DNA of 64,000 nucleotides, taken from Dryocosmus kuriphilus. Lineage: Eukaryota; Arthropoda; Insecta; Hymenoptera; Cynipidae. Below the pieces are notes generated by a model that was not told the origin of the DNA, did not search any database, and saw nothing but the letters and a program-made list of their open reading frames with translations. Position numbers and translations under genes: made by a program. Where the stretch lies: positions 237,577,177 to 237,641,176 of the forward strand of contig CM076190.1 of assembly GCA_038277395.1 (NCBI GenBank), given 5' to 3'. Below are positions 47,246-57,809 of the stretch, piece after piece; the first letter of the stretch is position 1, and every line of letters begins with the position of its first letter.

Positions 47246-49448
47246 CACACTATTTAAACAATTTAAAACTACGTTATAGGCATTTGAGGAATATGTTGTA
47301 ATATTTTTAAAGAATTTTGTAAGAAAAATAAGACTTGTGTTGATCGGTCGTGATTCAGTCAATAAATTAAATGTTTATATGTTCCATAAGTATGCATAAT
47401 TCATCTCTAGTTATTTTTTTGCTTTTGTATTAACTAATTCCTTAGTGGATTTCCTTTCATATTTTCTAACAGGAAGCTGACGTTACGTTTTTAAAGAATT
47501 GGTCAAGAACCTAAGCCTAACGTTGGTTGGGCTCAAAGTTTATAAGCAAATAAATTGTTTAAACATTGAATAGTTGTGCTTCACCCATCTAACGTCATCT
47601 CTCTCTATTAATTCCTTAGCGTTCGCCCTCTGATCTTTACTAGTAGATGATTTTCAACAATTATTTAATAAAATTGTATTGTAGTAGTTTATATCTTCAA
47701 AAGTGTAATACCAAGAGTTGGTTAAACATGACATACTTATTTCGATATCTGAAATCATGTAACGCAATGAGAAATGTGAAAATCACATTACTTTTTTATC
47801 TCTAATAAATATGTAGGAAAGACTAAATTATTTCTACGTATTTTGAACTGCACAATTGCTCTTCTAATTAATTTTTTATTTAGCATGGGCATGAACGAAA
47901 CCTTTTTTCCCAAGAATCATATTATTAACATTAAATTTAGCATTAAGCATTTCAATTATTGTTGAAATAGGTGGGACTGCGACAGTATTAAATAATATTT
48001 TTATTATATTTAGTAGATCCTCAATAAATATAAACATATTTTTGAGAAAGCTTATACATCAAATTGAATAGCAGAATTATTTACAGTAAATCAAATAAGA
48101 AATATTGATTAAATTAGTTTGTATATTCCATAAGTATGCATGACTCATCACCATTTATTTCTCTTGCCTTTCGCCAATTAATTCCTTAACGGATTTGCCT
48201 TTGATATTTTCTAGCAGGAAGCTGACGTCATATTTTCAAAGAATTGGTCAAGAACGTAAGTTTAACATTGGTTAGGCTTAAAGCTATATGCAAATAAATT
48301 GTTTAAAAATTTCATAGCTATGCTTCACTCATCTAACTTAATCTTTTTATTAATTCCTTAGTGCTCCCTCTTTGATCTTTACTAAAAGATGATTTTCAAC
48401 AATTGTTTAGTAAAATTATGTTGTAGTAGTTTATCTTGGAAAAAGGAGTGGTTTTCCTTGAAAGGAAAAAGTTTAAATTATTTCTGCATATTTTGAGTTG
48501 TTCAATAAAACTGCTCCTCTAATTAGTTTTTTATTTAGCATGGACATGAACCCTTCTTTCACAAGAATCATATTATTAACATTATAGATTTTCAAAATGT
48601 TCTTCAGACACTTGCACAATGCTTTACTAGATTCTTCTTTAGTCTATATATTATAAATTACCATGAAAAAAAATATATATACCTTCAAATAATTTAATAC
48701 ATCACACCATCCACTCAACGCTCTTATCTTTTTCACAGCATATTATATTACAATATTGGTGTTATACTTGCTATGAAAAAATGCTTAATCTGGATAAATA
48801 TTGAGAGAATATTCCTTCATCGTTGTAAAGTAATACTTAAGCTTTATAGTTTATTGATATGGTTAGTAAAACGAAACAGATCAATGTACCCCTGAAGAAT
48901 TGTTGGAAATATTTTTGTAGGCTAAAATATAAGAGCATAAATTTCATCAAGAACTTTTGATCTTGGAATTTACTTAATATCTGATTTCCTGCCTGTACAT
49001 GACCTCATGTGACTTGTGCGATCGAACCCTAAGCACATAGACGTTAGATGTACGTTTTGTTAAATTAATCTGAAAAAATAAAATGTCTAATACCTAAAGA
49101 AAAACGTAGCACGTAAGTTTGATGGTCTTTGCTCTTATCTATAAATTGATTGTTTAAACCTTCCATAAATATGTGATATTTGTCTTTCATGATCTCTTTG
49201 ATGTGTTTAATAATAAATTCTTCAATGATAGCTGACAAACGGATTCTGGGTGTTAGACGTTTGATTTTTTCTGAGTAATTTAACAAAACGAATTACCACT
49301 CATAAATAAATTAAAACTTTATGGTGATATCAATGCAAAACGTACTGCATACGTTCGATGGTCTTTGCTCTTATCTATAAATATGTGGTATGCGTCTGAC
49401 ACCACCTCTTTGATAGTTTTATTAGTAAATTCTTTATCAATTCTTCTT

Positions 49449-50741
49449 ACATTCTCATCAGAGAAGGTATTAGATTTATGCAAAATTTGACTTTCGCGGA
49501 TTTCATGAAATCTCTACGTTTGTCTGTTGACGTTGTCGTCATTCTCGTTGTCGTCGTTGTCGTCGTTGTCGTCGTTGTCGTCGTTGTCGTCGTTGTCGTC
49601 GTTGTCGTCTGTTCCCACGATAACCTTCGAAGGACTAATCGGATTGGATTGCGCTTTGGCACACTTCTTTAGGGTCCAAAAAGAAAGGACGAGTTCGTTA
49701 ACCAGCGGTTTTTGACCAACGGTTATGGTTTTATTCATCAAAAACGGTTTTCATAAAATCAAAAAATTAATTTTCCGGCTAAACTATGAGAGATACAAAA
49801 AAAAACGTAGGAATGTAAAATTGTTCACCTCAAAAAAATCTACAAATTTTATCTTAACCATTTTTTAATAAAATGAACAGTTTTTGTTTTAATCAAGAAA
49901 ACGCTATTAAAATTAAAAAACTGTGGTTTCCTGCCAACTTATTCAAGCTACAAAAAAATGGTCAAGAACAAAGTTGTTCAATTTAAAAAGATCGACAAAT
50001 TTTGTTTTAACGATTTTTTGATCAAATGCACGGTTTCTGTTTTAATCGATAAAACGTTATTAAAAATTTAAAATTTCAAATTTTCTGCCAAACTATGGAA
50101 GATACGGAAAAATAATAATAAACAAAGCTGTTCGCCACAAAAAGATCTAGAAATGTTCTCTCTATCATTTTTTTGAGGAGACGCGTATTTTTTTTGAGTT
50201 ACTCGTGAAATATATTATGAAATATAAAGAAAACCACTTTTCAGCAAAACTGTGCAAGATATGAGAAAATATTAACAAGCAGAATTGTTCACCCTGGAAA
50301 GAGCTACGAAATTTATTTATAAGACTCATCGTTTTACTTTTAAGAATCGAAATCCTCTATTGTGAAATTTGGAAAATCACTAAAAAACTTTACCAATCTA
50401 TAATGTGTTTTAAAAAAATGTAATTATCGAGCGCTAGGTGCGAGTGTCATGATTAGAATGTATGCCTTAATGGTGATAGAGCCTTAAGTAAAATAATTTC
50501 TTTTGTAATTTTTAATTTAAATGTTTCTACGATCCATAAACACCGAGCGCGTAACGCGAGGTGAATAATCTATCGAGTGCGAAGCGTGAGTGCCGTAAAT
50601 AACTTATCGAGCGCGAAACGCGAGTCAAATGTCGAGCGCGAAGCGCGAGTGCCAACAGACGCGCGCCCTAGGCGCGCTCGTACTTCGCGCGAAACGCGGC
50701 GCGCACAGCGCGCGATGTGAATGTGCCCGCGCTGCGGGCAG
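49449..50741 (+). mobile_element. Helentron-like element, copy C, inside the right arm
   Basis: It starts ACATTCTCATC and ends with GATGTGAATGT plus the hairpin GCCCGCGCTGCGGGC (50,725-50,739). It carries a long GTCGTT/GTCGTC microsatellite (about 49,525-49,608) and an expanded cluster of GAGCGCGAAGCGCGAG words at about 50,545-50,705. Comparison with the uninterrupted left arm at about 43,434-43,460 shows the insertion point is a T-run with no clear target duplication, as expected for Helentron insertion between two T residues. Confidence 0.7.
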
Positions 50742-51229
50742 TATTTTGTTTAAGTCTTTACCCGACAAACGAACTTTACCAATAAATATATTGGGATTAA
50801 TATGATTTGAAAGTATGTGACACCAAGAGCAGGTATTATGACACGTTGGGTGGTTTCCAATTTCGTCAACAAATGGATTGTTTAAATATTCAATCATTAT
50901 GCGTCACTCATGAAACCACGTTTCTTTGATATTTTAAATAGCAAGTTCCTTAGCGTTTTTCCTTTGATATTTTCCCAACGGGTAGCTAACGTCCTATTTT
51001 ATAAAACGTTGCGCATACGTCAGACGGTCCTTGCTCTTATTGATGAATAGATTATCTGAGAGAGGGGGAGGGCGGTTTTTTTACGCCAAATTCGTGCTTG
51101 ACAATTATTTAGTATGCTTAGTGACGTCACATTGAACATTCCAGAAGCTTAGCGCAACTAGCTCTCGATGTCGGTAAGTGTCGGTAACGGGGATCTGTGG
51201 TTAGAAACGGCCCTGTATAACTACTACCT

Positions 51230-53250
51230 TACTGGTAGCACTTTCTACGGTTAATTTTGCTGGAAACATATATTTTGGATTAACCTCGATGGTAGCACCT
51301 TCTGTGGTTAATTTTTCTGGCAGCACATTGTCACATTATTTATTTTTCTGCTGACGCTTTTCGCTAGCCTTCCCAACCACATATCCAGAGAGTTCTGGCC
51401 AATTTAATGAAATGGATTATTAGTTCGTACGGTTTTAAGTTTGATATATAGACTTTTCTGATTTCCTTTTTGACTTTAAAGTAGATTCTAAGTTTATTTA
51501 ATTTCTTTATGTGTTGCACTTTCAGCGCTCTCAAAATTATTGATAAATTTTGAGAATGGTTACAGAAATCGAGTTTACTTAATTCTGTCCAACAGATCGA
51601 GCTCAATAAGATAGGGTGGATTTCTCGTTGGTAGATTATTAAAATTGGTCGTTACTAGTTTTTCGTGAAAGCTTACCAACATCGAAACCATGGAGATGAG
51701 AACGGGTTCGTTTCCAGGGATCGTATATGTGATAATGCTTTTCTTCGCTGCAGATTCTTAAAAGCGAAATAGTTTTTAATCGGGAACTCTTTGGAGATGA
51801 AATTTTTCCTTGATCTGCGATCAACGAGGGCAGGCGACTCTATGAAATCTAGGCGTGCACTATTCGTACATATCTTATCGACTTTAGTGACTTTTAATTC
51901 GGACTAAATTGTGGGTACCCAGGAGCGCCAAACGAGTTCACATAAGGACTGTCGGGGACCTGTGCGACTCTGCTTATATAGCAATTGCTTTTCGCTACTC
52001 AACTTTGGACCAGATCTGTTTCCTGTAAATATTTGAATTTTATGCTGGAAACATCCAGAGCAATATTTTTGAAATGCAAAGAAATTACCCTTTCTCAGCA
52101 CACCCCAACTAAAATTTCTTCTTGCCCAGTCTCGGTGCAATACCTAGCTCAAAATTCCATTTTAGTTTCCTAAGAAGAGGTTCCAGTTTCTTCGAAAAAA
52201 TTCCTATCTGGCTTAGATTTGAGAAATCGACGTTACTTGGTTTAGGCATGGTGATGTGGGAGCCCACACCTACCATTTCATATTGGCGGGTTCATCGCCA
52301 TAGAAATTACAGACGTGTGGTGCGGCAACGGGAATTGCCTTACTTTAGTATTTTTTCTGATATTGTGATCTATAGGGCCTCCATTCGTGCCGGCTTCAGG
52401 ACAGATGCCTGGTTGAAAATGCAACTGGTTCCGTTGACCAGGTTTCAGTACAACAAGATTGGTGCAAGTTCTTCCCTATGCCTCCTCAAAATTAACCGAT
52501 TCTGAATTGCATTCTCTGTTTGCAGCGAAAAGCCTATTCCCGAGCCCGAGAACTGAGCCTGGTTGAAAGAGAATTTGTTTTCCTAGGAATGCAATCGACA
52601 ATCTACGAACGAGAGGAAATGTTGGGACTTAAAACAAGGTTTTTGTGAGCCCACCAGTTGATGAGCGTTCAAAGCGTTCTCAATTGTGTTCTACAAGATG
52701 CTTCTTGGGAATGTCGAAGTTCAAGTTCGTAATCGTCTCGAACTCTCCAAGCGACGCTTTCCTAAAAACGGGAGCTAATGTCTAAAGTCAACCACTTGAC
52801 TCGCTGGTTGGACGAAGAGTGTGTCACGGTTCTCGCGGTTCAAGGAAGTCTGCTACCAGCTCGGCTTATTCCCGCGGTTCTTCCTCCTTTCGGGCCCTGC
52901 GTTGCGCGCGCTGCTACAGATTTTCCCTCACAACCTCGTAAACTATATAGATATGCTTATCGTGGCAGTATTGAATCCTGTGTGTTTTCTCAGTTTATCG
53001 CCTGTCCTCTCTGTCCTACATTATTATTTATTACCTGCGGGGACTTTAATACCGTTACAACATTTTTGGATTAATCTTGCTGGTAGCACCTTCTTTGGTT
53101 AATTGTTTTGGAAGCACATTTTTCGATTAGCTTTGCTGGTAGCACATTTTGTAGTTAATTTTTCTGGCAGCACATTTCTGGATTAATCTTGCTGAAAGAA
53201 CATTTTATAAAAAATCTTACCGATAGTATAACTTTGGGGTTATTTGTTGG
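51230..53250. repeat. TGGTAGCAC minisatellite on both sides of an unknown 1.7-kb block
   Basis: Units of about 35 bp (GGATTAATCTTGCTGGTAGC, then ACATTTT..GGTTAATT) occur at 51,236-51,345 and again at 53,065-53,245. The intervening sequence (51,370-53,050) is GC-richer and contains open frames with no recognised domains. It may be an unrecognised insertion into a once continuous array. Confidence 0.45.
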
Positions 53251-54900
53251 AAGCGCATTGGATGTCAGGGTTTTGCTAATAGTATTTTAAGATCATTCAG
53301 TAGGGAACTTAAGTAAAGAATTTGGCCAAATATTTCCTGGGCTTACGAAGCTAATATTATGATTATAAAGTTTAATTAGAGAAACTATTTAGCTGAAGTT
53401 AGGAATCTGATATTTCGGATGTTTAAGTTCGTAGAAGTAGTTTAACGTGGAGTACAGCGTTGAGAAGCATAACTCTTTGACTTAGAGTTTCGATTTTTTG
53501 TTTTGTAAACAAGTTTTGATCACAAATGAAGGTTAAGTTTTTGGACTGGTTTATTGCGATTATGGAGTTTATTTCATTTTGTTTTCGTATGGTTTAAGAT
53601 TTGTTAATGACTTTCAATATTGAGAAACTGTGAAACGAGCCTTATTCGTTTTATTTTTAACAGACAAGCTAAATAAATTGTGAATTATTTTAATGAAGAT
53701 GTTTGGTTTTTATTCTCGCCACGTCTAAGAATCCTATTTATTTATGATCCGCACCCAGCGTCAACCCTGATCTATCCGCGTGCAATTTTCCAGTATATTG
53801 CTTTAGGAATTTTTGCGATATTCTCTTTGTTGTTACATTGTTTAAAGAATTTAAGTTCTGAATTTTTGTGGCCTCGGACAGACCTAGCTCCCAAGGTAAT
53901 AAAATTTTGAGATTTAGTTTTTGGATTATTTTAAGATTTTCAGAAAGTAGCACCGAAGGCACGTAACAGTTTATTGTATCATTAGAAATAAATTGTAAAA
54001 TTTCAGGCTTCAACGTGCATGTAGACGGTAATGACTAATATTCGACGACACTGACGGCTTTCAATAGAAACTATAACAACTGTTACTTGACAGATATGAA
54101 CGAAGTTTAAATAGGAACAGTCACTAATATAGCGCACCTAAAGGAGTCAAATCTCCGTGGGTGGAATTAAGAGCTTCGGTCCGTAACCTTATGTTTTTGG
54201 TTTTGTTTATTTGTTGCATCCTGCCAACGAGTCTAGCCATGTTGAGCAGACATTGAGGTCTCGGATATACTATGAGGACCCCATTATTATCATTTTCCTT
54301 AAATACAGGCCAGACCCTATTTTACGTAGCTGAGCGACCAGGGCTGCTGCTAGCAGCTGCACATCGTGGGCAGTGCATGGATGTGAATCCCATCACTGAA
54401 ATGTCCGTAGCTGTGAGATGCTCGGGCATACTGGTAGTGGCGAGATCTCTCGGGGGGGGATTGCTTTCTTCGAATTACCAACGTCCAGCGAGGAACTGCT
54501 GAGTCGGCCAAGCAGCAGCGACGTTGGCGCAGGAAGGCGGGAATCAACGCGCGTCGCACCCAGCCAAGTCGCCAACTCCAGTGTCTCAAAAGATCACATC
54601 TGTCTGGACAGATGGTTGAGAAGGGCGTGTTGTCGATTCAAGTGCCTTTCTCTTTCTTTAGTTTAACCGCAGTGCCGCCGTTTTTCTTGTTTAGTTTTCT
54701 GATCGAATCATCGCTCGAGATAAGTCGGACAAAAAAGTCACATGTGTAAATTGGGAGTAATTTCCGGTAATAATTTCCTATGCATTTGTATTTTTGTATT
54801 TCGATGCTCGATTCGAATTCCCCGTCGAACTGAGATTTCAACCATTCCAAGGCGGAACTCGTTGGTCAGTTTCACCGCTTCACCGTGCCTACACTGTAAA
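53251..54900. other. Region with no supported gene
   Basis: 54,005-54,145 is a copy of the dispersed repeat also seen at 37.97 kb. 54,270-54,660 is GC-richer with several overlapping frames but no recognised coding sequence. Confidence 0.35.
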
Positions 54901-55110
54901 AAATAGCATGTAATTTTCCCTCAAGAGTCATAGGAAATAAAAGTACCAGTGATAATGGACGGAAATTTACCAAAATTCTGTAAAATTCCGTGTGAATGGT
55001 AAAATTCTGTTTAACTCTTTTGATACAATGTATTTTCACACTGATACAGTAAAATTCCAGCGGCGTTGTAAAATGCACGGATTGTAAAAATTCACGCATG
55101 CGCAGCAGTA
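54895..55110. repeat. TGTAAAATTC-rich fragment, possible MITE
   Basis: Starts CACTGTAAAAAATAGCATG and contains repeated GTAAAATTC(C/T) and GAATTTTAC-like words. Only one end is clear. 55,110-55,886 is plain AT-rich sequence. Confidence 0.3.
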
Positions 55111-55890
55111 AACCCGGGCATTTTAAATTCTATAATTTAAATAAACATTTTTTTATTTTTTATTCAAACAATTTAAGATTTAAATGAAAGGGCATTCCAA
55201 TTAAAAATATTTAATTTGGTGGAAAGTATTTATTGAAAGAAAACAACTTTATTTTTTGTTTCTACTAATAGTAAAAAAAACAAAGTGAACACGAAATATC
55301 GAATTAAAATTAAGACTATGTTTCAAGTCATTTGAGTTATTAATATAATAATGAGAAGGTCGACAATGTTATCGAAAATCACTAATAAAACATTGCTTTG
55401 ATGCTTTCTTACCAGACAGAAAATTAATAGGTACTATGAATTAAGGCACATATTCATTATGATTATATGTTAATTTATAAAACGTGGAATTATAGAATTT
55501 AAATATTTTTAAATATAAAATATTTTTTATGTTTTCAGGATCATTGAAATTTTTAAATCTTTAACAATTTTTATAACCTCCTATTTTATAGAATATAAGG
55601 AACATTGAACAACACGTAAACTAGTAAATACTTAATGCTAACACACAGCCTTCCCAAACTTCCTCAACTAAATCGAGAACGTCGTGGTGAAACATTTATC
55701 CAGTAAGATACAAATCTGCTGGTGAAGAGGACTTGAAACCTGAGGTTCCTAATCCTGCACAAACAGCTATAGAGTATTAATTTCTCCACCTGCAAATATC
55801 AAAATTAGAACTCTCAAATTCTTACCTCTTGTAACACTTGTAACACTAACCTACTAACAATTGAAATTGTAAATAAGAAATATTTAGACT

Positions 55891-57388
55891 TGTGACGGGC
55901 AGTACCGTCGCCCTTCACATATGCGCGAAGCTCTTGGACTCGTGGTCACATTCCCGGGCATACTTTCAGCTAAACGCCAATCACCGTGCTTGACACGTAA
56001 TGGCCGACTAAGAGCTCCGCACGTGCTACTCCCTACCATTTCCCACTAGCACGTCACCGGTCGACACGAGGCGCGGGCTCGCCGGACGACTACCACCCCA
56101 CCACCTTTCAACCGCAAGTTGCGTAAGCAACGCATAAAAGCAGGCGTCTCGACACTTTTGAGACAGTTCGTCGGGGTGTAGCTCAGCCTACGCTCGGGGG
56201 GAACTGACTGTCCTCTCTGCTAGAGGGCGCACCCATAGCAGAGCGAACGGGAAACACCGACGACACCTTCTTCAGGTGAAGTCCACCAGGTGTACGACTG
56301 GAAGGTGCAACTACAGCCGTACACCTGGCCAAAGGATTCACGACTAGAGGGCGCAACCATAGCCGTGAATCCTGGACTAACCTGGGGAAAAACGACCGAC
56401 GACACCTTCTTCAGGTGAAATCCACCAGGTGTGCGACTGGAAGGCGCAACTACAGCCGTACACCTGGCCAAAGGATCCACGACTAGAGGGCGCTACCATA
56501 GCCGTGAATCCTGGACTAACCTGGGGAAAACAACCGACGACACCTTCTTCAGGTGAAATCCACCAGGTGTGCGACTGGAAGGCGCAACTACAGCCGTACA
56601 CCTGGCCAAAGGATCCACGACTAGAGGGCGCAACCATAGCCGTGAATCCTGGACAAACCTGGGGGAAAAACGACCGACGGCACCGGCTTCAGGTGAAATC
56701 CACCAGGTGTACGACTGGAAGGTGCAACTACAGCCGTACACCTGGCAAAAGGATTCACGACTAGAGGGCGCTACCATAGCCGTGAATCCTGGACTAGCCT
56801 GGGGTTAGCACACACGACCGACCAACCTGGAAACATCACCGGTCTTATGCCACGCCGGAACGAGACCACCGGTACGCTTCTCTCTCCCCTCTCTCTCTCT
56901 CTCTGTACCGTAAACCGCCTCGAGAGGGAGACGGGCGCAGGGTGGCGGACGATCCTCGCCTCGTTCGACCGTTGACCGCTCGCGTCCACAGCGCCGCTAC
57001 ACTGCAAGTACCGACGTAAGCTTACGTACACTACGCCGCCGATAATATTTTCTCTCACTTATAAATAGAGTCATACACTTCACATTTACACAAATTAAAT
57101 GTAACCGCGACTACACTCTACAACCACACATATCATGTACTTATTGCACACACACCCATACAGCCACACATACGCACCATAGACACACCGTTACACTCAC
57201 CCCTAGTTTTCTAGTTTAGGATTGTATCGTTATAGGAAGAATATAACCTTGTTTATTTTGATATTTTAAACCTCTTGTTGTTATTTTAGTTTTCTTGCCC
57301 TAAAAATCGACCCTGGCTCGACTGAAGCGTCCGATAGGGAAAAAGGAGGAGGGCTCACCCCCCTCCCACGCAAAAACTCACCGTTACA
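55891..57388 (+). mobile_element. Solo LTR, 1,498 bp, Gypsy-like
   Basis: It begins TGTGACGG and ends CCGTTACA, an imperfect TG..CA inverted terminus. The 4-bp target duplication GACT lies at 55,887-55,890 and 57,389-57,392. A TATA-like CATAAAAGC (56,132-56,141) is followed about 30 bases later by a TCAGTT-like start context (GAGACAGTTCG). It has no internal retroviral-type genes on either side, so it is a solo LTR left by recombination between two LTRs. The 4-bp duplication fits Gypsy/Metaviridae. Four tandem repeats of about 139 bp lie downstream of the putative start. Confidence 0.75.
56255..56807 (+). repeat. Four tandem copies of a 138-140-bp unit inside the LTR
   Basis: Units start at 56,255, 56,394, 56,532 and 56,672 (periods 139, 138, 140). 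Each reads GACCGACGACACCTTCTTCA, then ACCAGGTGT.CGACTGGAAG, ACACCTGGCCAAAGGA and GTGAATCCTGGAC. The near-multiple-of-three period opens frames on both strands, which explains the long apparent ORFs here. They are unlikely to be real genes. Confidence 0.85.
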
Positions 57389-57809
57389 GACTTAATACAA
57401 ATAATTTAGTCCAGATGCTCGAGTTAACCTCACGTGCGGAATTTCAATTCGATTTTTCGCAATCTGAACAGCATCTTCCACCACAATTTCCAAAAAATTT
57501 AGTTGATTAGATTGATGATTCAATTACATACAATTCTAAAAAAATGATAATGCACGTTTTTATTTTATTTCAGTATACTTAAATCTTCAAAAAATTAAAG
57601 ATAAAATGAATTTCCACTAAAAGCCGGAAACTCGAAACGGAATTGAAAAGCACAAACTTTAAAAGCAAAAATGTATTACCTTCTTAGTTTCCTTCTGTAG
57701 TTTCTTCATTATAATTAAAGTGTGTGATTACAATAACTCTTTGTAATTTTTTAAAAAAGGTATTGATCCTTTTCAAAACAAGGTGACTTTTACTAGATCT
57801 ACTGCCTTG

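Larger units (their letters stand above)
42985..51215. mobile_element. Giant fold-back DNA element with about 2.65-kb inverted arms
   Basis: The left arm (42,985 to about 45,643) and right arm (about 47,249 to 51,215) are inverted copies. Both ends begin C(A/C)GGGCCG..TCTAACCACA followed by GTTACCGACACTTACCGACA. TATA borders both sides and may be the target duplication. The right arm is longer only because the Helentron-like copy C sits in it. The spacer is about 1.6 kb. Each arm also contains an internally duplicated segment (about 44,500-44,760 and 45,235-45,500 in the left arm). No transposase was recognised anywhere, so it is non-autonomous, of unknown superfamily. Confidence 0.8.

Noticed and set aside
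49478..49741. Open frames of poly-valine, threonine or asparagine-aspartate type
   Set aside because: Pure translation of the GTCGTT/GTCGTC microsatellite in the Helentron-like element.
52122..52505. 127-codon open frame considered as a possible gag-like gene
   Set aside because: No motifs, splice signals or repeats support it.
56220..57058. Long open frames of repeated protein on both strands
   Set aside because: They arise from the 139-bp tandem repeats inside the solo LTR, whose period is close to a multiple of three.
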